Below, piece after piece: positions 24,599 to 32,801 of a DNA stretch of 64,000 nt (its first letter is position 1; every line of letters begins with the position of its first letter). The translations under genes were made by a program, and so were the position numbers. The notes beneath the pieces were generated by a model. The model worked only from the letters and a program-made list of their open reading frames with translations. It was not told the origin of the DNA and searched no databases. Source of the DNA: Haloarchaeobius amylolyticus (GTDB lineage: Archaea; Halobacteriota; Halobacteria; Halobacteriales; Natrialbaceae); assembly GCF_026616195.1 (NCBI RefSeq), contig NZ_JANHDH010000003.1, positions 1 to 64,000 of the forward strand, written 5' to 3'.

Positions 24599-25615
24599 CT
24601 ACTCGGTGGCAGCCGCCCCGTGCCGGAGCATCATCCCGTCGTCCGGCGCGGCGCGAAGCGTCGCGTCCACGTCGACGAGCCGGGGCCCGTCGGCGCTGAG
24701 CGTCATCGAGACGGTCGCGTCGGTGAGTTCGAGTTCGCGCTCGCCGTCGGCGCCGACGACGCCGTCGGTCACCTGGAACGTCGCCGTCTCGCCCCAGTCG
24801 AGCGTGTCGTACTCGGCGATGCCGACGGTATCGGTCATCCCCGGGGCGAGGATCGCCCGCACCGACCGCGGGGTCTCCTCGGGGGCACCGAGTGTCAGTG
24901 CGATGCCGCCGGGGGCGTCCGGCGCCAGCGGCTCGATACAGCCCGCGGCGCTGGTGAGGCCGATCTCGGCCGGGTGGGCCCGCGAGACGACGCCGCCGAG
25001 CAGCTCCGACGGGTCGATGACCGCCCGGGTCCCGACGAACGGCCTGTCGGTGATACCGATGGCTGCCAGCCCCGTCAGGGACTTCTCGCCGGAGACGTCG
25101 TCGGCGTGGACGTCGATACGACCGTGTCTGTAGGTCGCGGTGTCGGCGTCGACCATGCCGTCCGCGATGACGGCGGCCGCCGCGCCCGCGACGGTCCCGT
25201 CCACCGGTGTCGGCACGACGTTGTTCGTCCCCGTCGAGACCGACAACAGGGGGACGTCACCGACTTCGAGCGCGGCGTCGCGGGTGGTACCGTCGCCGCC
25301 CAGCACGACGACCGCGTCCGCCGTCTCGCGGAAGCGTTCGGCCGCTCTGCGCGTGTCCGCAGCCGTCTCGTGGATGGGCATCTCCACCAGCTCGACGTCC
25401 ATCTCCGGCGGTGCCGCCTCGACGGCGTGGGTGGCGATGTCCACCCGGTCTGGCATGACCGCCACGCTGGGTGTCTCGTCGACCAGGGTCAGGCCGTGCA
25501 GGACGCACTCGGCGACGCGGCGTTTCGCGTAGTTGTCCACGATGCTCGCGCCGCCCGTGAGCCGACGGATGTCACGGCCTGCCGACGGGTTGACGATGAG
25601 TCCAACGTGGGCCAT
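24599..25615 (-). CDS. acoX: ATP-NAD/AcoX-family kinase-like protein
   Basis: A 338-residue protein of the ATP-NAD kinase/AcoX group. It opens 'MAHVGLIVNPSAGRD', has the diagnostic GGDGT at 106-110 ('VVLGGDGTTRDAA') and 'SVSTGTNN' about 20 residues later, where NAD kinases have their substrate loop. AcoX proteins are encoded in acetoin dehydrogenase operons. Their exact reaction is not settled. The gene follows E1beta by 4 nt on the same strand, and this linkage is the main reason to call the whole locus acetoin-type. The start at 25615 begins the Rossmann strand. The upstream frame is a shadow of E1beta. Confidence 0.85.
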   Translation of the reverse strand: MAHVGLIVNPSAGRDIRRLTGGASIVDNYAKRRVAECVLHGLTLVDETPSVAVMPDRVDIATHAVEAAPPEMDVELVEMPIHETAADTRRAAERFRETADAVVVLGGDGTTRDAALEVGDVPLLSVSTGTNNVVPTPVDGTVAGAAAAVIADGMVDADTATYRHGRIDVHADDVSGEKSLTGLAAIGITDRPFVGTRAVIDPSELLGGVVSRAHPAEIGLTSAAGCIEPLAPDAPGGIALTLGAPEETPRSVRAILAPGMTDTVGIAEYDTLDWGETATFQVTDGVVGADGERELELTDATVSMTLSADGPRLVDVDATLRAAPDDGMMLRHGAAATE

Positions 25616-25619
25616 CGCT

Positions 25620-26633
25620 TCACGTGATCCGCCGGATGGCAGCCTCGACCTCGTCGCCGTCCGGGAGCACCTCCTGCTCCAGTGGCGGGCTGAACGGGAT
25701 GTGGGTGTCCGGCGTGCCGACGCGCTGGATGGGCGCGTCGAGGCTGAAGAACGCCTCCTCCTGGGCACGTGCGATGACCTCGGCGTGGACGCCGTACGAG
25801 AGCGGGCTCTCGTCCGCGACCACCATCCGGCCGGTCTTCCGGAGACTCTCGACGATGGTCTCGGTGTCCAGCGGATAGAGCGAGCGTGGGTCGATGACCT
25901 CGACGCTCACGTCACCGGCCAGGTTCTCCGCGACGTCGAGCGACTCGCCGACCATGCGCTGGGTCGCGACCACGGTGACGTCGGCGCCCTCGCGCTCGAC
26001 GGCCGCCTCGCCGATGGGGATGGTGAAGTCCGGGTCGGTCGGCACCTCGCCCTTCTGCTCGTATATCATCTTGTTCTCGAAGACGAACACGGGGTCGTCC
26101 GACCGGATGGCCGCCTTGGTCAGGCCCTTCGCGGCCGCGGCGGTGCCCGGCGCGACCGCCTTCAGGCCGGGGAACTGCGCGATCCAGGCGTGGACCGTCC
26201 CGGAGTGCTGGCTGGCGGCGCCCATGCCACCGCCCTCGGTGGTGCGGACGGTGACGGGCATCTCCGTCTTGCCGCCGAACATGTAGCGCATCTTCGCCAT
26301 CTGGTTCATGATCTGCTCCATCGAGACGCCCATGAAGTCAGAGAACATGATCTCGACGACGGGGCGCGTCCCGGTCGCGGCCGCGCCGGTCGCGGCGCCC
26401 GTGAACCCGGCCTCGGCGATGGGCGTGTCGCGGATGCGTTCCTCGCCGAACTCCTCGATGAGGTCACCGGTGACCTCGAGGACGCCGCCGAAGTCGCCGA
26501 CGTCCTCGCCCATCACGAACACGTCCTCGTCGCGGCGCAGTTCCTCACGGAGTGCGAGTCGGATAGATTCGCGAACCGTCAACCGCTCGGTCTCCATGCC
26601 GTCGAGTTCGGCCGCGGCGGTCTGGGCGCTCAT
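25620..26633 (-). CDS. acoB: Acetoin/2-oxoacid dehydrogenase E1 component, beta subunit
   Basis: A 337-residue transketolase-like E1beta. Conserved parts are 'VFVMGEDVGDFGGVLEVT', 'RIRDTPIAEAGFTGAATGAA', 'EIMFSDFMGVSMEQIMNQ' and 'TTEGGGMGAASQHSGT', followed by the C-terminal domain 'VEVIDPRSLYPLD'. With E1alpha it forms the alpha2beta2 thiamin-diphosphate enzyme that decarboxylates or cleaves the substrate and acylates the lipoyl arm. It starts 4 nt inside the E1alpha stop (ATGA-type overlap), so the two are translationally coupled. The 'GDFGG' and 'FMGVSMEQIMNQ' forms resemble acetoin-type E1beta, but substrate choice (acetoin, pyruvate, branched 2-oxoacid) cannot be proven from sequence. 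Confidence 0.9.
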   Translation of the reverse strand: MSAQTAAAELDGMETERLTVRESIRLALREELRRDEDVFVMGEDVGDFGGVLEVTGDLIEEFGEERIRDTPIAEAGFTGAATGAAATGTRPVVEIMFSDFMGVSMEQIMNQMAKMRYMFGGKTEMPVTVRTTEGGGMGAASQHSGTVHAWIAQFPGLKAVAPGTAAAAKGLTKAAIRSDDPVFVFENKMIYEQKGEVPTDPDFTIPIGEAAVEREGADVTVVATQRMVGESLDVAENLAGDVSVEVIDPRSLYPLDTETIVESLRKTGRMVVADESPLSYGVHAEVIARAQEEAFFSLDAPIQRVGTPDTHIPFSPPLEQEVLPDGDEVEAAIRRIT

Positions 26634-27676
26634 CGCGCATCACCTCCGCGCTCGCCACCGTCGGTGCGGAGGCGCTCTGCGAACTGCTCGATCTCTGGAA
26701 CTGGCTCGGCGAACATGTCGTCGTAGGCGTCCTCCTGCGCGGGCAGGTCGGAGTCCATCGCGAACTCGATGGCGTCGGCGATGGTCTCCTGGACCTCTGC
26801 CTCCAGCTCCTCGAACTCCTCCTCGGTGAGTTCGCCGCGGTCGATGAGGCGCTGGCTGAACGAGTCTATCGGGTCTCGGTCCTTCCACTGCTGGAGTTCC
26901 TCGTCGGTCCGGTAGTTCTGTTCGTCACCCTCGTAGTGTCCGTGGTAGCGGTAGGTGTTCGCCTCGATGAGCGTGGGACCGTCGCCAGCTCGGGCTCGCT
27001 TTCGTGCCTCGGTGACGGCCTCGTTGACGGCCGTCACGTCCATCCCGTCGACGGTCACGCCGGGGATGTCGTAGGCGCCCGCGGTGTCGCTGAGGTTGGC
27101 GACGTTGTGCTGCTTTTCGACCGGCGTCGCCTCGCCGTACTGGTTGTTCTCGATGAGGAAGATGGCGGGAAGGTCCCAGGTCGCGGCCATGTTGATGGAC
27201 TCGTGGACCTGCCCCTGGGCGGTCGCGCCGTCGCCGAAGAAGGCCAGTGCCACCTGGTCGCGGTCCTGGTAGTCGATGGTGAGTGCGGCACCTGTCGCGA
27301 GTGGTGGCCCCGCCCCGACGATGCCGTTGGCACCGAGCATCCCCGAATCGACGTCCGCGATGTGCATCGACCCGCCCTTGCCCTTGCAGTAGCCGGTCTC
27401 CCGGCCGAACAGTTCGGCCATCATCAGGTTCGGGTCCAGCCCCTTCGCGATACAGTGGCCGTGCCCGCGGTGTGTGCTGCTGATGTAGTCGTCCGGTTCG
27501 AGTGCGGCGCAGGTCCCGGTCGCGACCGCCTCCTCCCCGATGTAGAGGTGCACGAACCCGGGAATCTCGCCGTCGGCGAAGTACTGTCCCGCGCGGGTGT
27601 CGAACTCGCGGATCGTCAACATCCGGCGCAGGGCCTCGATTCTCCCCTCTGCTGTGTCCAGGCTATAATCTGCCAT
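26630..27676 (-). CDS. acoA: Acetoin/2-oxoacid dehydrogenase E1 component, alpha subunit
   Basis: A 348-residue thiamin-diphosphate enzyme subunit. The TPP-binding motif runs from GDG (148-150) to NN (177-178). 'GKGGSMHIADVDSGMLGANGIVG' (about 99-121) is a strong mark of the acetoin-dehydrogenase/pyruvate-dehydrogenase E1alpha group. 'YRYHGHYEGDEQNYR' is the phosphorylation-loop-like region. First gene of the alpha-beta-acoX unit. A TATA-like CTTAATACATC (minus strand, 27702-27712) is centred about 30 nt from the ATG. In the cell it pairs with E1beta and passes the two-carbon unit to lipoyl-E2. Confidence 0.92.
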   Translation of the reverse strand: MADYSLDTAEGRIEALRRMLTIREFDTRAGQYFADGEIPGFVHLYIGEEAVATGTCAALEPDDYISSTHRGHGHCIAKGLDPNLMMAELFGRETGYCKGKGGSMHIADVDSGMLGANGIVGAGPPLATGAALTIDYQDRDQVALAFFGDGATAQGQVHESINMAATWDLPAIFLIENNQYGEATPVEKQHNVANLSDTAGAYDIPGVTVDGMDVTAVNEAVTEARKRARAGDGPTLIEANTYRYHGHYEGDEQNYRTDEELQQWKDRDPIDSFSQRLIDRGELTEEEFEELEAEVQETIADAIEFAMDSDLPAQEDAYDDMFAEPVPEIEQFAERLRTDGGERGGDAR

Positions 27677-27813
27677 GCTACGTTAACAGTTCACATGGAA
27701 TGATGTATTAAGAATATCGATTACTGCAACATATTACTCGGTTGTGATACATGGTCACTCGTTGCGGTACGTTCCTGCCCGCCCCATCGACGCAGGCGAG
27801 GCAGTGCCGGGGG

Positions 27814-28581
27814 TCACGAGTACTCGTGGTTCCCCCGGATGATGTCCGCGTACTCCTGGACGACGGCGGGGTACTCCTCGAAGAACACCTCGTCCTCGAG
27901 TCGGTTCGGCGGCCCGTACAGTGCGATGCCGGCGAGGACGTCGTCGGACCGGCTCGTGATCGGCACGCCGATGCCCCGCATCCCGTCGAAGCACTCCTCG
28001 TCGTCGAACGCGTACCCGCGCTGTCGGACCTGGTCGATGTCGTCGAGGAGTGCCTCGACGTCGGTCAGCGTGTTCTGTGTCTTCGGGTGGAGGCCGTACT
28101 GCTCGACGATGTCCCGGATCTTCGCGTCGGGGAGCTGGGACAGTATCGCCTTCCCGTAGGCCGTCGTGTGGAGCCGGGACTTGACGCCCGGGTAGGTCCG
28201 GCTGACCTGCAGTCGCTTCACCTTCTCGCCCTTCTTCATCGAGAGCAACACACCGAGGTCGTTCTCCTCGATCATCAGCCCCGCGAACTCGCCGGTCTCC
28301 TCGGCCAGCCGTCGGAGTTCGGGTTCCGCCGTCGAGTAGATGTCGTGGTTCCGCCGGACGCGGTTGCCGACCTCGAGGAACGACGAACTCACGCGGTAGC
28401 GGCCGTCCGGCTGCTTCGTGATGTAGTTGATCGTCTCGAGGGTGTTGACGTACTCGTACATCGTGCTCAGGGGCATATCGAACTCAGCCGCGAGTTCGCT
28501 GACCGTGGCCGCCTGCATCTCGACGAGTCTCTCGATGACCCGGTTCGCGCGAACGAGCGACTTGAGCGGCTTCGAAGGCAT
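27814..28581 (-). CDS. IclR-family transcriptional regulator
   Basis: A 255-residue protein of normal IclR length. The N-terminal winged helix (about 5-65) includes 'ATVSELAAEFDMPLSTMYEYVNTLE'. The effector domain (about 80-250) has 'RLHTTAYGKAILSQLPD' and 'GIGVPITSRSDDVLAGIALYGP', the usual ligand-pocket stretches. IclR proteins sense small carboxylic or aromatic metabolites. It lies upstream of the acetoin-type E1 genes on the same strand (138 nt apart) and is the likely controller of that locus. The start at 28581 gives the family N-terminus. Three matching 19-bp palindromes lie in its upstream region, the nearest abutting a TATA-like ACAATTATGA (minus strand, 28605-28614), which points to autoregulation. 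Confidence 0.9.
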   Translation of the reverse strand: MPSKPLKSLVRANRVIERLVEMQAATVSELAAEFDMPLSTMYEYVNTLETINYITKQPDGRYRVSSSFLEVGNRVRRNHDIYSTAEPELRRLAEETGEFAGLMIEENDLGVLLSMKKGEKVKRLQVSRTYPGVKSRLHTTAYGKAILSQLPDAKIRDIVEQYGLHPKTQNTLTDVEALLDDIDQVRQRGYAFDDEECFDGMRGIGVPITSRSDDVLAGIALYGPPNRLEDEVFFEEYPAVVQEYADIIRGNHEYS

Positions 28582-28612
28582 ATCATGACACACCAGCGCA
28601 ACCATCATAATT

Positions 28613-28631
28613 GTTCTGGATATATCGGAAC
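28613..28631. promoter_or_regulatory. IclR operator candidate, copy 1
   Basis: GTTCTGGATATATCGGAAC, 16 of 19 bases as in copy 3, with 5- to 7-bp inverted arms. It touches the upstream edge of the presumed iclR TATA element, about 32 nt from the start codon. Confidence 0.6.
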
Positions 28632-28705
28632 GAGCGTCGGAGAGGCCCGATTTCGGTCGGTTCGTGCCTACCGGGGACCGGTGGTCCGGGCTCGCCATCG
28701 CCACC

Positions 28706-28724
28706 GTTTCGAAATACTCGGAGC
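28706..28724. promoter_or_regulatory. IclR operator candidate, copy 2
   Basis: GTTTCGAAATACTCGGAGC, the weakest of the three (14 of 19 bases as in copy 3). Its centre is 93 bp from that of copy 1. Confidence 0.5.
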
Positions 28725-28777
28725 GAATGTGCCATGTGGGCACATCTCGTTGTCTTCCGGGGGTCGGCGGATCGACC

Positions 28778-28796
28778 GTTCCGAATATCTCGGAAC
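28778..28796. promoter_or_regulatory. IclR operator candidate, copy 3 (perfect palindrome)
   Basis: GTTCCGA-ATATC-TCGGAAC, 7-bp arms with no mismatch. It is the best of the three related sites and the natural consensus. Its centre is 72 bp from copy 2. Confidence 0.6.
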
Positions 28797-28810
28797 AGGG
28801 GGCGAGGTAG

Positions 28811-28871
28811 GTTACACCCGTACTACTGTAACAGCTCGTGAACCATGGTGTTACGAGTATATGCGTGTAAC
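28811..28871. promoter_or_regulatory. Pair of GTTAC-N12-GTAAC inverted repeats
   Basis: GTTAC (28811-28815) and GTAAC (28828-28832), then GTTAC (28850-28854) and GTAAC (28867-28871). Both pairs have a 12-bp spacer and start 39 bp apart. Widely spaced dyads like this suit a dimeric regulator contacting two successive major grooves. They are distinct from the three IclR-type palindromes. Confidence 0.5.
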
Positions 28872-29123
28872 ATGAGTCTGGGGCATACCGATACGCCTCC
28901 TCAGCTCGGTCGAGGGACCGAGCCACTGGTGAAGTCACCGACCGATAACCGAGCGGAAAATTCAGTAGCATCGATATGATTCGATGGATTCGATGGACGA
29001 AGACGGGCTCGGAGGGCGGATTTTTTCTATTTCGCTTCATACAGGATATCCCTCTGTCACGCCCTCGACGGGCAGGACTGGGCTGGACCCATGCGGGAAC
29101 CAGTCCAGATGGTTCAACAACAG

Positions 29124-29130
29124 TTATGTA
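29124..29130 (+). promoter_or_regulatory. TATA box for the Tat lipoprotein gene
   Basis: TTATGTA at 29124-29130 is centred 27 nt before the ATG at 29154, which selects that start over in-frame upstream codons at 29091 and 29109 that would not be in the mRNA. Confidence 0.6.
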
Positions 29131-29153
29131 GTATGTTCCGCAACTATCGTGGT

Positions 29154-30458
29154 ATGCCTGCTAACAGTTCTCGTGGTCTCTCCAGGCGCTCGCTCGTCCG
29201 GGCCGCGCTCGCCATCGGGGGGTCGAGCGCGCTTGCGGCCTGCCAGGCGGCCGAGCGCGGACCCGACGAGGAGCCGAGTGACTCGCCCGCGTATCCACGC
29301 GGGGTCGACGACCCGGCCGAACTACCCGACCGCCAGCACGCCTGGGACGACTACCTCGTGAACAGCGTCCACGGAACGACGACCCAGAGCCAGCACCAGT
29401 TGCTCCTCGGGCTCAGCTACGAGGGGTCGATTCCGCCGACGACAGCCGAGCGCGACCAGGTGGAGAACGCGCTTCGTGGGCTCGAACGAGCATTCCAGTG
29501 GGGGAGCGGCCTCGACACCAGCGGGAGCGTCAACAACGGCTTGCTGTTCATGCTCGGCTACGCGCCCCGGTACCTCGACCGGGTCGACATCGCGGTCGAC
29601 GGGTTGCAGCCGCCGGAGACGCTGCTCGAGGAACTCGACGAGGACCCGGCGATGGCCGCGGACTTCGACGCGTTGTTGTTGCTCGACAGCGACTACGCCT
29701 CGGTCCTGCTGGCGGCCGAGGAGGCCCTGTTCGGGGAGAAAGAGACCCTGAACGGTGTCCCGGTCGAGGACCGGCTGACGGGAGTCTTCGACGTGACGAC
29801 CAGGCGGACTGGCGTCATCGGCAAGGGTCGGCCCGCACAGGAGCTCGACAATGACGACATCCCCGAGGACGCCCCGCTGTCGATGGGGTTCCGGGCAGGC
29901 TTCGACAACAGCCTCCCCCCGGAGGACATCGCGACACGCTCGTCGGGCCAGTTCGCGGGTGGCACGACGCTCGTGGTCTCGCGCATCAAGACCCACCTCG
30001 ACGACTGGTACGAGCAGTCCCACCGCCAGCGCATGAAGGAGATGTACTGTCCGGCCCACGACTACGAGGACGTGGGCGACATCGGCGACCGGATGGGCGA
30101 CCACAGCGGCATCACCGAGGAGAACGTCGGAGACCTCGAGGAACTGGCGGCCGAACACGGCATCGTCGGGCACGCCCAGAAGGTCGCCTCCGCGAGGGAC
30201 GAGGACTTCCAGCCGAAGATCCTCCGGCGGTCCGAAGGCGTCGCCACCGACGACGTTGACGGGTCGTCGTTCAACTTCTCGTCCATCCAGACGGACACCC
30301 GGAAGTTCCTCGCGGTCCGCAGGGCGATGCAGACCGACGAGTACGACGTCGACGTCCCGGCCGACCGACACGGTATCGTCGACTACCTCGGCACTCGCTC
30401 GCGAAGCACCTTCCTCGTGCCACCCCGGGCCCAGCGCGCCCTCCCGAGCAACCGATGA
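29154..30458 (+). CDS. Tat-exported lipoprotein related to Dyp-type peroxidases
   Basis: A 434-residue exported protein. Twin Arg (11-12) in 'LSRRSLVRAAL' precedes a hydrophobic stretch and the lipobox LAAC with Cys30, so it should be folded inside, moved by Tat and lipid-anchored outside. The mature part resembles the Dyp peroxidase fold: 'MGFRAGFDNSLPP' in the place of the GFRDG motif, then 'GGTTLVVSRIKTHLDDWYEQS', 'GHAQKV' as the likely haem-His region and 'KILRRSEG' near the C-terminus. The catalytic Asp of GxxDG is Ala here. I believe it belongs to a haloarchaeal Dyp-like family of unknown function. It overlaps the CRTAC1 gene by 4 nt and forms an operon with it. Confidence 0.72.
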   Translation: MPANSSRGLSRRSLVRAALAIGGSSALAACQAAERGPDEEPSDSPAYPRGVDDPAELPDRQHAWDDYLVNSVHGTTTQSQHQLLLGLSYEGSIPPTTAERDQVENALRGLERAFQWGSGLDTSGSVNNGLLFMLGYAPRYLDRVDIAVDGLQPPETLLEELDEDPAMAADFDALLLLDSDYASVLLAAEEALFGEKETLNGVPVEDRLTGVFDVTTRRTGVIGKGRPAQELDNDDIPEDAPLSMGFRAGFDNSLPPEDIATRSSGQFAGGTTLVVSRIKTHLDDWYEQSHRQRMKEMYCPAHDYEDVGDIGDRMGDHSGITEENVGDLEELAAEHGIVGHAQKVASARDEDFQPKILRRSEGVATDDVDGSSFNFSSIQTDTRKFLAVRRAMQTDEYDVDVPADRHGIVDYLGTRSRSTFLVPPRAQRALPSNR

Positions 30459-32158
30459 GACGGTCGCTGCCCGGTTCTCCGCGGTCAGCCCCTCGGCCGT
30501 GGCTCGCGGTGGCGCTGACGCTGGTGCTGGTGGTCTCTGCAGGGTGTACCGGCCTGACGCCCTCGACAGTCGCCCCCGACACCAGCATCGAGTTCCAGGA
30601 CGCGACCGCGGCGGCCGGCCTCGACTACGAGACCGACGGGGGTGGCGCGGGCAACGGGGACGACGGCGTGTACGTCGCGGACTACGACCGCGATGGCTGG
30701 CGGGACCTGCTGGTGGTCGGCGGTGACAGCCCGGTCCTGTTCCGGAACGCGGAGGGCACGTTCACTCGCGCGCAGAACTTCTCGTCCCTTGGCGATTCGG
30801 TCAAGAGCGCGCTCTTCTTCGACTACGACGGCGACGGCTGGACGGACCTGCTGTTCCTCCGGTCGCACGCCGAACCGGTCCTGTTCCACAACGACGGCGG
30901 CGAGTTCGAGCGCACCGACGACGCGTTCGGCGAGCTGGCGTTCCCGATGGGCGCGACTGCGGCCGACTACGACGGCGACGGCGACCTCGACCTGCTCGTC
31001 TACCAGTCGGGGGACTGGGCGACCACCAAGCCCGAGGGATACTTCAGCCTCAACGAGACGCTGGCCCGCGATAACGGTCACCGGAACCTGCTCTACGAGA
31101 ACACCGGGGACGGCTTCGAGCGCGTCGAGGGGTCCGGACTGAGCGCGGCGCGTCGCTGGAGCCTCGCCGCGAGTTTCGTCGACCTGAACGGTGACGGCCG
31201 CCCGGACGTCCACGTCGCGAACGACTTCAACACCGACACGGTGTACGTCAACGATGGCGACGGGACGTTCACCGAGCGGCCTCTGCGTGGCAACACGTCC
31301 CGGAACGGGATGTCCTCCGAGGTCGCCGACGTGAACGGCGACGGGGCTCAGGACGTGTTCACGACGAACATCTACCTGCCGCTCGACGAGGTCAGGGACG
31401 ATGAGCGTCGGGAGCGCTTCCGCTACCTCTTCGGTTACGTCATCAAGTCCCAGCGGACCCGGGGCAACACGCTCATGTTGAACGACGGGAGCGGCGGGCT
31501 GTCGGACGCCGCGGTCTCGTACGGCGTCCGGGAGGGCGGCTGGGGCTGGGCGTCGAGTCTGACCGACCTCGACAACGACGGTGACCGCGACCTGGTCCAC
31601 GCGACCCAGCACGTCGTCCGCATCGACCGCGAGGACCCCCACTACACCTACCCGATGCTGTTCGAACGCGACGGGAACGGGTTCGAGAACCTCGACGCGA
31701 GCGCCCACGGGCTCGGCGAACAGGACGGCCGCGGGCTCGTGACGCTGGATTACGACCGGGACGGCGACCGCGACATCGTCGTGGCCCCCTACGATGGTCG
31801 GGTCCGCCTCTACGAGAACGTGGGTGCGGCCGCGAACAGCATCGCGTTCCGGGTGGTCGACGACGCTGGGGCGACGGTCTACGGCGCCGAGGTCACCGTG
31901 TCGGCCGGGAGCCAGTCCACCGTCGTCCAGCAGACGGTCCAGTCGGACTTCCTCTCGCAGGAGAGCCGCGTCTCTCATCTCGGACTGGCAGGCCACGAGC
32001 AGGTCGACCTGACGGTCACCTTCCCCGATGGCACCACGCGGACGTTCGAGGGCGTCGAGGCGAACCAGCAGGTCCGGCTCTCGGCCGGTGGGCTGGAGAC
32101 CGTCACGACGTGGAATGGAACCGGGGCGGGAACTGCGACTTCTGGGGAGGGGTCGTAG
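30455..32158 (+). CDS. CRTAC1-family lipoprotein with FG-GAP/VCBS repeats
   Basis: A 567-residue secreted protein. The N-terminus has a Sec-type hydrophobic stretch and a lipobox ending 'VSAGC' (Cys31). The body is a run of FG-GAP/VCBS units with repeated Ca-binding D-x-D-x-D-G signatures ('DYDRDGWRDLLVV', 'DYDGDGWTDLLF', 'DYDGDGDLDLLV', 'DLNGDGRPDVHV', 'DVNGDGAQDVFT', 'DLDNDGDRDLVH', 'DYDRDGDRDIVV'), which fold into a seven-bladed propeller. The last about 100 residues ('VYGAEVTVSAGSQ', 'VTFPDGTTRTFEGV') are the ASPIC/UnbV-type domain. Such proteins are cell-surface binding or scaffold proteins. Its start overlaps the Dyp-like gene, so the pair is probably one surface complex. Confidence 0.85.
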   Translation: MRRSLPGSPRSAPRPWLAVALTLVLVVSAGCTGLTPSTVAPDTSIEFQDATAAAGLDYETDGGGAGNGDDGVYVADYDRDGWRDLLVVGGDSPVLFRNAEGTFTRAQNFSSLGDSVKSALFFDYDGDGWTDLLFLRSHAEPVLFHNDGGEFERTDDAFGELAFPMGATAADYDGDGDLDLLVYQSGDWATTKPEGYFSLNETLARDNGHRNLLYENTGDGFERVEGSGLSAARRWSLAASFVDLNGDGRPDVHVANDFNTDTVYVNDGDGTFTERPLRGNTSRNGMSSEVADVNGDGAQDVFTTNIYLPLDEVRDDERRERFRYLFGYVIKSQRTRGNTLMLNDGSGGLSDAAVSYGVREGGWGWASSLTDLDNDGDRDLVHATQHVVRIDREDPHYTYPMLFERDGNGFENLDASAHGLGEQDGRGLVTLDYDRDGDRDIVVAPYDGRVRLYENVGAAANSIAFRVVDDAGATVYGAEVTVSAGSQSTVVQQTVQSDFLSQESRVSHLGLAGHEQVDLTVTFPDGTTRTFEGVEANQQVRLSAGGLETVTTWNGTGAGTATSGEGS

Positions 32159-32237
32159 GGGTGGACACGCCGGCACACGGTTCGTACCGGGCGTGCAGCC
32201 GGGGGAACTAAGACGCGAACCGTCGAACGATTCCAGC

Positions 32238-32591
32238 ATGAGCCGGTACGAACCCGAGTGCGAGGACGGGACGCTCTTTCTCGTCTCGGCAGACGACCGC
32301 ATCGAGATCGGGGCGCTCGACGACATCGTCGACGTGGTCGGTGGCGAGACGTACACCATCGCGTACGACGAGGACCAGCAGCGACAGCCGTGGCTGGAGA
32401 CCTCCGACGGGGAACTGTCGGTCGATGTCCGCGAGACCGTGACGACGATGTCCCACCCCGAAGCGGTGGCTGCGTCGCTGCGGAACGTGGACATGGACGC
32501 CGACCGTTACGGAATCCCGACGCGGACGGTCGAGTTCGCGAACCGGCTGGTGGACGTGCTCGACTCGCAGGGCGCCGATACTGACGGCTAG
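32238..32591 (+). CDS. Hypothetical haloarchaeal protein, 117 aa
   Basis: A small acidic soluble protein. No family recognised. The sequence 'SRYEPECEDGTLFLVSADDRIEIGALDDIVDVVGGETYTIAYDEDQ' is beta-rich, followed by a helical C-terminal half ('DADRYGIPTRTVEFANRLVDVLDSQ'). The start was placed at 32238 because the upstream frame is Arg/Gly-rich shadow of the CRTAC1 gene. The codon pattern (G/C third positions) fits a real gene. It follows the CRTAC1 gene by 79 nt on the same strand and may be read through from it. Confidence 0.6.
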   Translation: MSRYEPECEDGTLFLVSADDRIEIGALDDIVDVVGGETYTIAYDEDQQRQPWLETSDGELSVDVRETVTTMSHPEAVAASLRNVDMDADRYGIPTRTVEFANRLVDVLDSQGADTDG

Positions 32592-32764
32592 AACACTCGT
32601 GCAAGGGGTCAGGCGGGATGCCTCCCGGGACTCTCCGAGAGGACGGAAGTGGGTGACAGCGTGGGGCTGACGCCCTCGTGCGAGAGGCCCGGTCTGTTGC
32701 ACGACAGGACTGGTGGGCCTCACAGCACTCCCAGTGCGTGACCGTCACGCGGTGGCAGTCTCAG

Positions 32765-32800
32765 GCATGACAGGTTCTGGCTCACTGCCAGAAGCCATGC
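32765..32800. other. Nested hairpin upstream of the stress-protein promoter
   Basis: An inner stem TTCTGGC-TCACT-GCCAGAA (32775-32793, 7 perfect pairs) sits inside an outer GCATG (32765-32769)/CATGC (32796-32800) stem. It may be the 3' end of the preceding transcript. No T-tract follows directly. Confidence 0.45.
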
Positions 32801-32801
32801 G

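Larger units (their letters stand above)
28582..29153. other. 572-nt divergent intergenic region dense in inverted repeats
   Basis: It is A/T-richer than the flanks and holds three 19-bp palindromes (28613, 28706, 28778), two GTTAC-N12-GTAAC sites (28811, 28850) and the TATA of the Tat lipoprotein gene (29124-29130). Frames crossing it are extensions of the iclR frame or shadows. It is a regulatory region for iclR and possibly the rightward gene. Confidence 0.6.

Noticed and set aside
30485-32494. A 669-codon minus-strand open frame opposite the CRTAC1 gene
   Set aside because: It mirrors the D-G-D repeat DNA of the real gene; Val/Arg-rich, no family resemblance.
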